In this document: piece by piece, positions 25,771-34,958 of the stretch | Numbering within the stretch: position 1 is the stretch's first letter | How the letters are laid out: every line of letters begins with the position of its first letter | Assembly: GCF_004324755.1 (NCBI RefSeq) | Contig: NZ_SDMQ01000014.1 | Coordinates: 1-64,000 of the forward strand | DNA length: 64,000 bases | From: Propioniciclava sinopodophylli | GTDB taxonomy: Bacteria; Actinomycetota; Actinomycetes; Propionibacteriales; Propionibacteriaceae | Direction: 5' to 3' | Made by a program: the position numbers and the translations under genes | Notes under the pieces: model-generated | What the model was told of the DNA's origin: nothing | Seen by the model: only the letters and a program-made list of their open reading frames with translations | The model's database searches: none

Positions 25771-28626
25771 TCAGCTGCAGCCGCTGGTGGAGCCGCAGCC
25801 CTCGCAGACGTAGCAGCTACCCGAGGGGCGCATCTTCGTGCCGCAGGTGAAGCACAGTGGCGCGTCGACTGCGTGCCCGGTGACTCGCTCCATGAGCTCG
25901 GCCGTGGTGTGCGCGCCGGACAGGTCCGGGGCAGCCGTGATCAGCGTCGGCTGGTTGGGGCCGGACTCGTCGAACCGCATGTCGTCGACCGCGTCGTTCT
26001 TCAACGACTCGGACTCGATCATCTCGGCCTCCTCCTCCTCCGTGATGTAGGAGCCGGTCTCCACGTAGCGGGCGCGCTCGGACGCCGTGTAGATGCCGAG
26101 CTCGGCACGCTCGTCGTAGGAGAGGTAGTCCAGCGCCAGGCGCTTGAAGACGTAGTCGATGATCGACTGCGACATGCGCAGGTCCGGGTCGTCGGTCATG
26201 CCGGCGGGCTCGAACTTGAGGTTGGTGAACTTCTGGACGTAGGTCTCCAGCGGCACGCCGTACTGGAGGGCGATGGAGATCGCGATCGAGAAGGCGTCCA
26301 TCACGCCAGCCAGGGTCGAACCCTGCTTGCCGAGCTTGAGGAAAAGCTCGCCGAGGCGTCCGTCGTCGTACTGGCTGGAGGTGAGGTAGCCCTCGGCGCC
26401 GCCGACGGTGAACGATGTGGTGCGGGAGGTGCGGGTCTTCGGCAGGCGCTGGCGGCGCGGACGGTACTCGACGCGCACCTCCGGCTTGGGCGCCTCCTCC
26501 GCCTTCGGCTCCTCCTTCTTCTTGCCATCCGACAGCGGCTGGCCCACCTTGCAGTTGTCGCGGTAGACGGCGAGCGCCTTCAGGCCGAGCTTCCAGCCCT
26601 GCATGTAGACGTCGGCGATGTCCTCGACCGTGGCGGTCTCGGGCAGGTTGACCGTCTTGCTGATGGCGCCGGACAGGTACGGCTGGACGGCCGCCATCAT
26701 GCGGACGTGGCCCATCGGCTTGATGGAGCGCTCACCCATGGCGGTGTCGAAGACCTCGTAGTGCTCGGTCTTGAGGCCGGGCGCGCCCACGACGTGGCCG
26801 TGCTCGGCGATGTAGGCGACGATCGCCTCGGCGACCTCGTCGCGGTAGCCCAGGCGCTTGAGCGCACGCGGGATCGTCTGGTTGACGATCTGCATCGATC
26901 CGCCTCCGACGAGCTTCTTGAACTTCACCAGGGAGAAGTCGGGCTCGATGCCGGTGGTGTCGCAATCCATCATGAAGCCGATGGTGCCGGTCGGCGCCAG
27001 CAGGGACGCCTGCGCGTTGCGGAAGCCGTTCTTGGCGCCAAGCTCGACGACCTGGGCCCACTGCTGGGTGGCGGCGGCGTGCACCGGGGCGTCCATCTGC
27101 TCGACGACCTTGAGGTCGTCGTTGGCGGCCTGGTGCTTGCGCATGACCTTCTGGTGGGCGGACGCGTTGCGGGCGTAGCCGGCGTACGGGCCGACGACCG
27201 CGGCCAGCTCGGCCGAGCGGCGGTAGGCGGTGCCGGTCATCAGCGAAGTGATGGCGGCGGCCAGCGAACGGCCACCCTCGGAGTCGTAGCCGCGGCCCAT
27301 CGCCATCAGCAGGGCGCCGAGGTTGGCGTAGCCGATGCCGAGCTGGCGGTAGTCCTTGGTGGTCTGGGTGATCGCCTCGGTCGGGAAGTCGGCGAAGGTG
27401 ATCGAGATGTCCATCGCGGTGATGATCAGCTCGGACGCCTTGACGAACCTCTCCACGTCGAACGTGTCGTCGTCGTTGAGGAACTTGAGCAGGTTCAGGC
27501 TCGCGAGGTTGCAGGAGCTGTTGTCGAGGCTCATGTACTCCGAGCACGGGTTGGACGCGGTGATGCGGCCCGTCTCGGGGTTGGTGTGCCACGCGTTGAT
27601 CATGTCGTCGTACTGGATGCCCGGGTCGGCGCACTCCCATGCGGCCTTGGCCATCTTGTTGAACAGGTCGCGCGCGTCGACCTTCTCGATCACCTCGCCG
27701 CTCATGCGGGCGCGGAGTCCGAAGTCGGTGCCGTCCTCGACGGCCTTCATGAACTCGTCGTTCACGCGGACCGAGTTGTTGGCGTTCTGATACTGCACGG
27801 ACACGATGTCCTTGCCGCCCAGGTCCATGTCGAAGCCGGCGTCGCGGAGGGCGCGGATCTTGTCCTCCTCGCGCGCCTTGGTCTCGATGAACTCCTCGAT
27901 ATCGGGGTGGTCGACGTCGAGAACGACCATCTTGGCCGCGCGGCGGGTGGCGCCACCGGACTTGATGGTGCCCGCCGAGGCGTCCGCACCGCGCATGAAG
28001 GAGACCGGGCCGGACGCGGTGCCGCCGGAGGACAGCAGCTCCTTGCTCGACCGGATGCGGGAGAGATTGAGGCCGGCGCCGGAGCCGCCCTTGAAGATGA
28101 AGCCCTCCTCCTTGTACCAGTTGAGGATCGAATCCATCGAGTCGTCGACGCTGAGGATGAAGCAGGCGCTCACCTGCTGCGGGCTCTTGGTGCCGACGTT
28201 GAACCACACCGGGGAGTTGAAGCTGAACACCTGGTGGAGGAGCATCCAGGTCAGCTCGTGCTCGAAGACCTCGGCGTCGGCCTCGGTGGCGAAGTAGCCG
28301 TTCTCCCGGCCGGCCTCGGTGTACTTGCCGACGACGCGGTCGATGAGCTGGCGGAGGCTGTTCTCGCGCTGATCGGTGCCCAGGGCGCCGCGGAAATACT
28401 TGGTGGTGACGATCGTGGAGGCGTTGAGGCTCCAGTAGTCGGGGAACTCGACGCCCCGCTGCTCGAACACGTTCTCGCCGGTCTTCCAGTTGGTCTGGAT
28501 GACGTCGCGCCGCTCCCAGGTGACCTCGTCGTACGGGTGAACGCCCTCCGACGTGTAGACGCGGTCGATGGTCAGCCCGTTGGGCTTGGCCGTGGACCGG
28601 CGGGGTGCCTGCTTGGTCTCGGTCAC
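25771..28626 (-). CDS. nrdJ: Adenosylcobalamin-dependent ribonucleotide reductase (class II)
   Basis: A 951-residue oxygen-independent reductase of ribonucleotides that uses B12 instead of a second subunit. Visible elements are FNSPVWFNVGT, the Cys of QVSACFILSVDDSMD, the active-site NPCSEYMSLDNSSCNLASLNLL, and PTGTIGFMMDCDTTGIEPD. The C-terminal zinc-ribbon-like tail has CFTCGTKM, CYVCEGCG and a terminal Cys that re-reduces the active site. The GTG at 28626 has AGGAGGAGAG upstream. It lies 56 bp after nrdR in the same direction, the classical actinobacterial nrdRJ unit. I see no cobalamin riboswitch in front of it. Confidence 0.97.
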   Translation of the reverse strand: MTETKQAPRRSTAKPNGLTIDRVYTSEGVHPYDEVTWERRDVIQTNWKTGENVFEQRGVEFPDYWSLNASTIVTTKYFRGALGTDQRENSLRQLIDRVVGKYTEAGRENGYFATEADAEVFEHELTWMLLHQVFSFNSPVWFNVGTKSPQQVSACFILSVDDSMDSILNWYKEEGFIFKGGSGAGLNLSRIRSSKELLSSGGTASGPVSFMRGADASAGTIKSGGATRRAAKMVVLDVDHPDIEEFIETKAREEDKIRALRDAGFDMDLGGKDIVSVQYQNANNSVRVNDEFMKAVEDGTDFGLRARMSGEVIEKVDARDLFNKMAKAAWECADPGIQYDDMINAWHTNPETGRITASNPCSEYMSLDNSSCNLASLNLLKFLNDDDTFDVERFVKASELIITAMDISITFADFPTEAITQTTKDYRQLGIGYANLGALLMAMGRGYDSEGGRSLAAAITSLMTGTAYRRSAELAAVVGPYAGYARNASAHQKVMRKHQAANDDLKVVEQMDAPVHAAATQQWAQVVELGAKNGFRNAQASLLAPTGTIGFMMDCDTTGIEPDFSLVKFKKLVGGGSMQIVNQTIPRALKRLGYRDEVAEAIVAYIAEHGHVVGAPGLKTEHYEVFDTAMGERSIKPMGHVRMMAAVQPYLSGAISKTVNLPETATVEDIADVYMQGWKLGLKALAVYRDNCKVGQPLSDGKKKEEPKAEEAPKPEVRVEYRPRRQRLPKTRTSRTTSFTVGGAEGYLTSSQYDDGRLGELFLKLGKQGSTLAGVMDAFSIAISIALQYGVPLETYVQKFTNLKFEPAGMTDDPDLRMSQSIIDYVFKRLALDYLSYDERAELGIYTASERARYVETGSYITEEEEAEMIESESLKNDAVDDMRFDESGPNQPTLITAAPDLSGAHTTAELMERVTGHAVDAPLCFTCGTKMRPSGSCYVCEGCGSTSGCS

Positions 28627-28682
28627 TTCTCTCCTCCTGAGGTGATGGTTCGGCGCGAACCGCGCGCCGGCGGCGATGGATA

Positions 28683-29183
28683 TCAGAACAGTTGGTCTGC
28701 GGTGGGGGCCGGCACGTCGGCCGGTTCCCCCTCGGTGGGTCCGGCGGCGCGGAGTCGGGCGATCTCGGCCTCGAAGTCCTCCACCGACTCGTAGTGCCGG
28801 TACACGGACGCGAAGCGCAGGTAGGCGATCGGGTCCAGCTCGCGGAGCGGGCCGAGGATCGCGACGCCGACGTCGTCGGCGGGGATCTCGGCGCACCCGC
28901 TGGCGCGAAGGCTCTCCTCGACCTTCTGGCCGAGCTTGGCCAGGTCAGCCTCGGTGACCGGACGGCCCTTGCATGCCTTGCGGACGCCGGTGACGACCTT
29001 CTCGCGCGAGAATGGCTCCACGACGCCGGACCGCTTCACGACCACGAGCTGCATCTGCTCCAAGGTGGTGAAGCGCTTGGCACACGAGCGGCACTCGCGG
29101 CGACGACGGATGGAGCTGCCATCCTCGGCGACGCGGGAGTCGAGGACACGGGAGTCCGTGAACCGGCAGTAGGGGCAATGCAC
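28683..29183 (-). CDS. nrdR: Transcriptional repressor NrdR
   Basis: A 166-residue repressor of ribonucleotide reductase genes. The N-terminal zinc ribbon has [15 protein letters not shown] and [15 protein letters not shown] (four Cys). The ATP-cone domain follows ([29 protein letters not shown]). It is slightly longer than usual because of an acidic C-terminal tail. The GTG at 29183 has AGGAGG ten bases upstream. It is first in the nrdR-nrdJ unit, and palindromes in its upstream region are candidate binding sites. Confidence 0.95.
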   Translation of the reverse strand: MHCPYCRFTDSRVLDSRVAEDGSSIRRRRECRSCAKRFTTLEQMQLVVVKRSGVVEPFSREKVVTGVRKACKGRPVTEADLAKLGQKVEESLRASGCAEIPADDVGVAILGPLRELDPIAYLRFASVYRHYESVEDFEAEIARLRAAGPTEGEPADVPAPTADQLF

Positions 29184-29271
29184 CGGGGACCCACCTCCTC
29201 GCCAAGGCCATAACGATCCTCCTCTGTGGAGGAACGTGTGGATGAACCGTGTACAGCCTGTGTGTGACTGA

Positions 29272-29316
29272 CCACAATCTGTGGACGAAACACACCGGTG
29301 TAACTACTACATGTAG
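29272..29316. promoter_or_regulatory. Cluster of palindromes upstream of nrdR
   Basis: Three small palindromes stand close together: CCACAATCTGTGG (29272-29284), ACACCGGTGT (29292-29301) and CTACATGTAG (29307-29316). The 289-bp gap between nrdR and the membrane protein gene is otherwise without a convincing gene. NrdR boxes come as paired palindromes of about 16 bp with ACAC-type ends. The first two have that flavour but do not match the consensus closely, so NrdR binding is a guess. Confidence 0.3.
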
Positions 29317-29472
29317 AGGTTAGGAGGTGGACCCACCCCAATGCAACCTCTCGGCGCGCCCCACGGCGGAGACCTCGGCGTGTCGCACCGGGAAGACCAC
29401 GCGGCCCCCGCGCAAACCTAGGGGCTCGGGGCCTTGGCGGCATTGGGCGTGCCGGTGGGAACGGGCGGCGGC

Positions 29473-29856
29473 TCAGCGGCCGGGCGTCACGGGGCCCGCG
29501 GCGGCGAGCGGGGCCAGCACCTCGACGGCGGGCTCGTTGCTGACGGCGAGGAAGGCGCCGACCATGGTGGAGAGCATGACCCCGGCCACCAGGGCGACCA
29601 GGATAACCATCACCGCCATCCCCCGCGGCGTCCACACCAGGCGGGTGGACTGAGGGGCGCGCCGGGCGACGGCCGGCGCGACGGACGGGCGCGACACCTC
29701 GCACGCGCGGGCCTGCGATGCGGACCAACGCTCCTGGGCGCGGACGGCCGCGGGACGATGCGGTGCGACGGTCGGCACAGACGCGGAGCGGGCGGCCTTG
29801 ACGCGGCGCACGAGCACGTCGGAGGGAGAGGTGTACTCCAGCAGCTGGGCGGTCAT
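29473..29856 (-). CDS. SOS-linked single-pass membrane protein in the ChiZ/DivS position
   Basis: A 127-residue protein divergent from lexA. In Actinobacteria this slot holds the SOS-induced division inhibitor or cell-wall hydrolase known as Rv2719c/ChiZ in mycobacteria and DivS in corynebacteria. It has a basic cytoplasmic N-terminus of about 80 residues, one membrane helix (GMAVMVILVALVAGVMLSTMVGAFL) and a short external tail ending GPVTPGR. The LysM domain that ChiZ-type proteins carry after the helix is missing, and no other frame downstream supplies it. The ATG at 29856 has AAGGAG five bases upstream. A LexA box covers its start region. A function as a SulA-like division brake is inferred from context only. 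Confidence 0.65.
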   Translation of the reverse strand: MTAQLLEYTSPSDVLVRRVKAARSASVPTVAPHRPAAVRAQERWSASQARACEVSRPSVAPAVARRAPQSTRLVWTPRGMAVMVILVALVAGVMLSTMVGAFLAVSNEPAVEVLAPLAAAGPVTPGR

Positions 29857-29870
29857 CGTGACTCCTTCTT

Positions 29871-29916
29871 CGAACATCTGTTCTATCAGTATTATCGAAC
29901 ATCTCTGCTATTGCAA
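29871..29916 (-). promoter_or_regulatory. LexA-controlled promoter of the ChiZ-position gene
   Basis: On the minus strand, -35 TTGCAA (29911-29916), a 16-bp spacer and -10 TAATAC (29889-29894) are followed by a LexA box. The box (29871-29884) reads CGAACATCTGTTCT on the plus strand, one base off the CGAACNNNNGTTCG consensus. It lies at or just after the transcription start. Confidence 0.7.
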
Positions 29917-30050
29917 GCACCATTCGCACGGACGTTCGACGGTTCCTCGGTACGTGATGAACCCTCGCAGGCGGCTCTGACAATTCCTGGAGAAGGAAGA
30001 TCACCCCGGGTCACTGAGGTTGCGAGCGCAGCGAGCCTCGAAGAGCCCGG

Positions 30051-30138
30051 GGGCCCTCGACACCCAAACCCGGGGCCCTCGGCACCCAAACCCGGAGCTC
30101 TCGACATCCAAACCCGGGGCTCTCGGCGAAGAGGCGAC
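30051..30138. repeat. 22-bp tandem repeat array E (4 units)
   Basis: Four contiguous 22-bp units. The 11-bp cores are GGGCCCTCGAC, GGGCCCTCGGC, GAGCTCTCGAC and GGGCTCTCGGC. The first three variable halves are ACCCAAACCCG twice and ATCCAAACCCG. The array lies between the divergent SOS genes, 17 bp upstream of the lexA LexA box, in plus orientation. Confidence 0.85.
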
Positions 30139-30155
30139 ACGCGTTCGAACACGCC

Positions 30156-30195
30156 CGAACACATGTTTGAATAGTGCGTTCGATTCCCTTACGTT
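30156..30195 (+). promoter_or_regulatory. lexA promoter with LexA box
   Basis: The LexA box CGAACACATGTTTG (30156-30169) overlaps the -35 TTGAAT (30167-30172). A 17-bp spacer leads to -10 TACGTT (30190-30195), six bases before the ATG, so the mRNA is probably leaderless. A further TTCGAAC half-site stands at 30144-30150. Confidence 0.8.
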
Positions 30196-30201
30196 GGGCG
30201 C

Positions 30202-31005
30202 ATGGCGACAACGGACGACAGGCGGAGCCCGGCTAAGCGGCCCGCGATCCCCAAGCAGACCCGGCGTGGACGCCCCACCGACGACGAGATCGCGCGCATC
30301 GGCAAGGTGCGCCAGCTCCCCGACGGTCCAGAGGACGCTCACGGCCTCACGATCCGCCAGCGACTGATCCTGGAGACGATCCGCGAGGCGATTGAAACCC
30401 GCGGTTACCCGCCCACCATCCGCGAGATGGGGGACGCGGTGGGCCTCGCCTCCCCCTCCAGCGTCACCCACCAGCTCAAGGTGCTCGAGGGCAAGGGATT
30501 CCTCTCCCGCGACCCGAAGCGCCCCCGCGCCCTGATGGTGCACCTGCCCACGGCGTCCGGCAGCACTGACGCGGCCCCCGCCCAGGCGGCGCCCGCGGCG
30601 TCCGGCTACGGCGACGACGTGCACGTCTCCCGCTCGGTCAACGTGCCTATGGTCGGCCGCATCGCCGCCGGCGGGCCGATCCTGGCCGAGGAACGCGTCG
30701 AGGAGGTGCTCCCGCTCCCCCGTGACCTGGTGGGCGAGGGCACGCTGTTCCTGCTCGAGGTCAAGGGCGACTCGATGATCGACGCCGCGATCTGCGAGGG
30801 CGACTACGTGGTCGTCCGCCAGCAGCCGGAGGCGAACAACGGCGACATCGTGGCCGCGATGATCGACGGCGAGGCCACCGTGAAGACGTTCAAGCGGACG
30901 CCCGGCCAGGTGTGGCTGCTCCCCCACAACCCCGCCTACGAACCCATCGACGGCAACGAGGCGACCATCCTGGGCAAGGTCACCGCGGTCCTGCGTCGCC
31001 TCTGA
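30202..31005 (+). CDS. lexA: SOS repressor LexA
   Basis: A 267-residue repressor-protease. The winged helix-turn-helix is at about residues 50-115 ([44 protein letters not shown]). The self-cleavage site is Ala156-Gly157 in GRIAAGG, the catalytic Ser is 191 (GDSMIDAA) and Lys is 228. The N-terminal 48 residues ([22 protein letters not shown]) are an actinobacterial extension. It should repress itself, recA and the divergent membrane protein gene through the boxes seen here. No ribosome binding site precedes the ATG. Confidence 0.97.
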   Translation: MATTDDRRSPAKRPAIPKQTRRGRPTDDEIARIGKVRQLPDGPEDAHGLTIRQRLILETIREAIETRGYPPTIREMGDAVGLASPSSVTHQLKVLEGKGFLSRDPKRPRALMVHLPTASGSTDAAPAQAAPAASGYGDDVHVSRSVNVPMVGRIAAGGPILAEERVEEVLPLPRDLVGEGTLFLLEVKGDSMIDAAICEGDYVVVRQQPEANNGDIVAAMIDGEATVKTFKRTPGQVWLLPHNPAYEPIDGNEATILGKVTAVLRRL

Positions 31006-31054
31006 GCCACGTCCACCCGCGGGCGCGACGCCTGGCGCCCGGGGAGTGGCTCAG
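31002..31054. terminator. Shared lexA/dinG hairpin carrying both stop codons
   Basis: CTGAGCCAC (31002-31010) pairs with GTGGCTCAG (31046-31054), with further GC pairing inside (GGCGC and GCGCC). The TGA of lexA lies in one arm and the reverse-strand TGA of the helicase gene in the other. Confidence 0.5.
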
Positions 31055-33042
31055 CCCTCCGCCAGGCGCCGCAGGGCGTTGATCGCGACCTCGCGGTCGG
31101 TGGTGGACCAGAAGCCCGGCATGGACGCCCGGAGGTAGCTGCCGTAGCGCGCCGTCCGCAGCCGCGGGTCGAGGACGGCCACGACCCCGCGGTCGCTCGT
31201 CCGGCGGATGAGGCGTCCCGACCCCTGCGCGAGCAGGAGCGCGGCGTGGCTGGCCGCGACGGCCATGAAGCCGTTGCCCCCGGCGTCCGCCACCGCCTTC
31301 TGGCGGGCCTGCATCAGCGGCTCGTCGGGGCGCGGGAACGGGATCTTGTCGATGATGACGAGCTGGCAGGTGTCGCCGGGGATGTCCACGCCCTGCCAGA
31401 GGCTGAGCGTGCCGAACAGCGACACCTCGGGCTCGGCGATGAACCGGCGCGTCAGCTCCGACAGCTGGGCGTCGCCCTGGCACAGGAAGGTCATCCTGGG
31501 CAGCTCTGCACGGCAGTGCCGGGCGGCGGCTTCGGCGTTGCGCTGGGACGCGAACAGCCCCAGCGTCCGCCCGCCGGCGGCCCACACCAGTTCGGCGATC
31601 TCGGCCAGCGCCTCGGGGGTGATGCCGTCGCGGCGCGGGTTGGGCAGGTGCTGGGCGACGTAAAGGATGCCCTGGCGCGCGTAGTCGAACGGGGATCCGA
31701 CGTCGAGGGCACGCCACTCCAAGCCGCTGCGGTCCTCGGGTTCGGTGTCGAGGACGCGCTCGGCGCGCTGCAGCCCGACCGACGCGGCGGCGGACTCGAA
31801 GTCGCCGCCGAGCTTGAGGGTCGCCGAGGTGAGCACGGTGGTGGTCTGTGACAGGACGCGCTCGCGCAGCAGGCCGGCCACGTCGAGGGGGGCGACGACC
31901 AGCCAGCGGCCGAACCGCTCGCGTTCGCTCACCCAGAGCACGTCGGTGGGCTTGAGGCCCGCCATCGCGTCGGCGACGTCGAAGACCTCCTTGGCGGCGG
32001 CCGCGGCCTGCTTCACATCAGGGTCGTCCGACTTCAGGGCCGAGACGACGCGGCGGGAGACGTCCCGGACGCGTCCGACGACGGCGAGGACCGGCGAGTC
32101 CGGATCCTCGATCCGCTCCAGCGGGGCATCGGCGAGGGCATCGGTGAGCGCGTCGCCGAGGTCGGCGAACTCGATGGCGAGGTCGTCGTCGTCCAGGTGG
32201 GCGGTGCAGCGGCGGGAGACCCGCTCCAGTTGCTGGGGGCTGAGCTCGTGGGAGGCGGCCCCGGTCACGCGGGCGGTCAGCTCGTGGGCCTCGTCGATGA
32301 CGAGGAAGTCGTGCTCGGGCAGCACGGAGTTGCCGTGCATGGCGTCGATGGCGAGCAGGGCGTGGTTGGTGACGACCAGCTGGGAGTTGCGCGCGGTGTC
32401 GCGGGAGCGCTCGACGAAGCACTCGTTGTAGAAGTTGCACGTCACGCCGAGGCACTCGCGCACGGGCACCGACACCTGCGCCCACGCGGCCGCGGTGTGC
32501 GTGGGGGCGTCGTCGCGGTCACCCGCGCCAGCGGCGTCCAGTTCGGACTGCACCCACTCGCGCAGGGCGAGCACCTCGGCACCCAGCACGGAGGTGGCGT
32601 CGGCCTTGCCCCCGCGCAGGCCCTCGGCGAGGGTCTCGCCGTCGAGCAGGGACTCCTGTTCCAGACCGGCCCCGTCAAGGGTGCGGTGGAGGCAGGCGTA
32701 GTTCGTCCGCCCCTTCAGGATCGCGTGGGTGGCCTCGCGGCCGGTGACCGCCTTGGCCGCCTTGATCGCGGCCGGGATGTCGGTGTGCGCCAGCTGCGCC
32801 TGCAGGGCCAGGGTGGCGGTCGCGATGATGACCCGGCCCTTGGGGTGCTCGTGCAGGTGGGCCAGCGCCGGGGCGAGGTAGCCGAGCGACTTGCCGGTGC
32901 CGGTCCCGGCCTGGACGAGCAGGTGCTCGTTCGCCTCGAACGCGTGGTCGATGGCCCGGGCCATCGCCACCTGGCCCTCGCGCGGCGCGCCACCGATCGC
33001 CTCGACGGCGACGTCGAGGATCTGCTCGGTTCGGCTGGGCAC
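31051..33042 (-). CDS. dinG: ATP-dependent DNA helicase, DinG/XPD family
   Basis: A 663-residue superfamily 2 iron-sulfur helicase. Walker A is VQAGTGTGKSLGYL near residue 44 and the DEAH box is in FLVIDEAHELT. Cysteines in TNYACLHRTL and ECLGVTCNFYNECFVE are placed to hold the 4Fe-4S cluster. The C-terminal motif region reads FATLSLWQGVDIPGD- and ends in GSGRLIRRTSDRG. It should unwind 5'-tailed or R-loop structures during repair. The GTG at 33042 follows TAGCCT at seven bases, a leaderless pattern. I see no clear LexA box, although it is convergent with lexA. Confidence 0.92.
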   Translation of the reverse strand: MPSRTEQILDVAVEAIGGAPREGQVAMARAIDHAFEANEHLLVQAGTGTGKSLGYLAPALAHLHEHPKGRVIIATATLALQAQLAHTDIPAAIKAAKAVTGREATHAILKGRTNYACLHRTLDGAGLEQESLLDGETLAEGLRGGKADATSVLGAEVLALREWVQSELDAAGAGDRDDAPTHTAAAWAQVSVPVRECLGVTCNFYNECFVERSRDTARNSQLVVTNHALLAIDAMHGNSVLPEHDFLVIDEAHELTARVTGAASHELSPQQLERVSRRCTAHLDDDDLAIEFADLGDALTDALADAPLERIEDPDSPVLAVVGRVRDVSRRVVSALKSDDPDVKQAAAAAKEVFDVADAMAGLKPTDVLWVSERERFGRWLVVAPLDVAGLLRERVLSQTTTVLTSATLKLGGDFESAAASVGLQRAERVLDTEPEDRSGLEWRALDVGSPFDYARQGILYVAQHLPNPRRDGITPEALAEIAELVWAAGGRTLGLFASQRNAEAAARHCRAELPRMTFLCQGDAQLSELTRRFIAEPEVSLFGTLSLWQGVDIPGDTCQLVIIDKIPFPRPDEPLMQARQKAVADAGGNGFMAVAASHAALLLAQGSGRLIRRTSDRGVVAVLDPRLRTARYGSYLRASMPGFWSTTDREVAINALRRLAEG

Positions 33043-33057
33043 CCGCCCGAGGCTACT

Positions 33058-33528
33058 TCACTTCGGCGGCCACAGGGCCCCGCCGGCCGTCTCCTGTGGA
33101 AAACCCTGCTGCTCGCCCTCCGGCGCCTCGGGGTCGCCGAGCATCAGCGCCCCGTCGTCGTCGAACGCCAGCGCGCGCACGAGGGTGACGGCGGCCGTCG
33201 GCAGCGGTCCGTACAGGTGCGGGAACGCCTGGTCGGTGCCCGGCGCGCTCTCGACGCGCACCTTCGTCGGGCCCAACTTGTCGCGGTCGACCTCGAGGAT
33301 CACGAGCGGCTCGGGGTCGTCGGCGTAGAACCCGCGCGCGACCAGCCCCACCTGGTGCGGGTAGGAGCAGTGGATGAATCCCTCCTCACCCAGCGTGCGC
33401 CCGCGCGTGGAGTGCAGGTACACGCCCACCTCCCGGGCTGCCTCCCAGTCGGCGCGGTGCGCGATGTGCCACAGGGGCAGCAGCGTGGCCTCGGGGCGTC
33501 CGGCCGGCATGGTCTCGCCAGCGGTCAT
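33058..33528 (-). CDS. DUF952 family protein
   Basis: A 156-residue cytosolic protein with the DUF952 pattern: LWHIAHRADWEAAREVGVYLHSTRGRTLGEEGFIHCSYPHQV, then FYADDPEPLVILEVDRDKLG and DQAFPHLYGPLPTAAV. The fold is related to ADP-ribosyltransferase-like proteins, but the function is unknown. The ATG at 33528 overlaps the hflX stop as ATGA, so it is translationally coupled to hflX. The tail after residue 135 is low-complexity and specific to this protein. Confidence 0.88.
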   Translation of the reverse strand: MTAGETMPAGRPEATLLPLWHIAHRADWEAAREVGVYLHSTRGRTLGEEGFIHCSYPHQVGLVARGFYADDPEPLVILEVDRDKLGPTKVRVESAPGTDQAFPHLYGPLPTAAVTLVRALAFDDDGALMLGDPEAPEGEQQGFPQETAGGALWPPK

Positions 33529-34958
33529 GCCGACGCCCTGGGGAACTCCGCCAACTCCCCGGCCAGGTTCGGGTTCACCCGCGCGACGATGCGCGTGCCG
33601 TCGCCGGTGTGCTCGGTGCTGAGGATCTCGCCCGTCCTGTGGATGCGGTCCACGAGGTCGTGGCGCGCATACGGGATGAGCACATCCACTTCGACCTCGG
33701 GCCGGGGCAGGCGCTCCTCGATCCGGTCCCGCAGCGCCTCCAGGCCCTCGCCGGTGCGCGCCGAGACGAACAAAGCGTCCGGCGCGAGCGTGCGCAGCGG
33801 GAGGAGGGTCGCGTCGTCGACCAGGTCGACCTTGTTGAAGACGATCTGTTCGGCGACGTCCGTCGCCCCGATCTCCCCCAGCACGGTCCGCACGGCGGTG
33901 ATCTGGCCGGCCGGGTCGGGGTCGGAGGCGTCCACGACGTGCACGAGCAGGTCGGCGTCGGCCGACTCCTCCAGCGTCGAGCGGAAAGCCTCGACGAGGT
34001 CGTGCGGAAGGTGTCGGACGAAGCCGACGGTATCGGTGAGGGTGAACACGCGCCCGTCGGACGTCTGGGTTCGGCGGGTGGTCGGGTCCAGCGTCGCGAA
34101 CAGCGCGTTCTCGACGAGGACGCCGGCGCCGGTCAGGCGGTTCAGCAGCGAGCTCTTGCCGGCGTTGGTGTAGCCGACGATCGCCACCGAGGGCACCTGG
34201 TTGCGCCTGCGCTCGGAGCGCTTGGTGTCACGCACGGCGTCCATCTCGCGCAGGCGCTTGCGGAGTTGCGCGATGCGCGTCCGGATGCGGCGCCGGTCGG
34301 TCTCGATCTTCGTCTCACCCGGGCCACGGCCGCCGATGCCGGCGCCGCCGGCCGCGCGGCCACCCGCCTGCCGGGACAGGTTGCCGCCCCAGCCGCGCAG
34401 GCGCTGCCGCAGGTACTGGAGTTGCGCGAGCTCGACCTGGGCCTTGCCCTCGATCGACTTGGCGTGCTGGGCGAAGATGTCGAGGATCAGGGCGGTCCGG
34501 TCGATGACCTTGACGCCGATGCGGTCCTCCAGGTTACGCAGCTGGGCGGGTTCGAGCTCGCCGTCGGCGATCACTGTGTCGGCTCCGGTGGCGATCACGA
34601 CCTCGCGCACCTCGTCCACCTTGCCGCGGCCGATATAGGTTGCCGGGTCGGGGTGGGTGCGGCGCTGGACGAGGCCATCGAGTACCTCGGAGCCGGCCGT
34701 CTCGGCGAGCAACTTCAGCTCGGCCATCGCGTTGTCGTGGTCGGTCTGGGTGCCGGACGTCCACACGCCCACCAGCACCACGCGCTCGAGCTGGAGCTCG
34801 CGGTACTCGACCTCGCTGATGTCGGTCAGCTGGGTCGACATGCCCGCGACCCGGCGCAGGCTCAGGCGCTCGGCGAGGTCCAGCTGGTCGCCGTCGTAGT
34901 CGTTGTCGTCGAAGTCGCCGAACTCGGGGTCGCGGTCGGCGTCGTAGGTCTCAGTCAT
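33525..34958 (-). CDS. hflX: Ribosome-dissociating GTPase HflX
   Basis: A GTPase of about 477 residues. The HflX N-terminal domain contains DPATYIGRGKVDEV and a Gly-rich linker (GGAGIGGRGPGETKIE). The G domain has G1 GYTNAGKSS, G3 DTVGFVRHLPHDLVEAF, G4 NKVDL and G5 SARTGEGLE. It splits stalled 70S ribosomes in other bacteria. I prefer ATG 34958 over TTG 34961 because GGAG is better spaced from it. It overlaps the dapF stop by 8 bp and the DUF952 start by 4 bp. Confidence 0.95.
   Translation of the reverse strand: MTETYDADRDPEFGDFDDNDYDGDQLDLAERLSLRRVAGMSTQLTDISEVEYRELQLERVVLVGVWTSGTQTDHDNAMAELKLLAETAGSEVLDGLVQRRTHPDPATYIGRGKVDEVREVVIATGADTVIADGELEPAQLRNLEDRIGVKVIDRTALILDIFAQHAKSIEGKAQVELAQLQYLRQRLRGWGGNLSRQAGGRAAGGAGIGGRGPGETKIETDRRRIRTRIAQLRKRLREMDAVRDTKRSERRRNQVPSVAIVGYTNAGKSSLLNRLTGAGVLVENALFATLDPTTRRTQTSDGRVFTLTDTVGFVRHLPHDLVEAFRSTLEESADADLLVHVVDASDPDPAGQITAVRTVLGEIGATDVAEQIVFNKVDLVDDATLLPLRTLAPDALFVSARTGEGLEALRDRIEERLPRPEVEVDVLIPYARHDLVDRIHRTGEILSTEHTGDGTRIVARVNPNLAGELAEFPRASA

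Noticed and set aside
28627-28682. A cobalamin riboswitch before nrdJ
   Set aside because: Only 56 bp separate nrdR and nrdJ and no B12-box-like sequence is visible there or upstream of nrdR.
25111-28794. A 1227-codon plus-strand frame opposite nrdJ
   Set aside because: Antisense shadow of nrdJ, typical for very high GC; no motifs or ribosome binding site.
29341-29421. A 26-codon plus-strand frame (MQPLGAPHGGDLGV) with GGAGGTGG upstream
   Set aside because: It is short, the spacing to the GGAGG is long, and the upstream bases form a hairpin (GAGGTT with AACCTC). There is no supporting homology.
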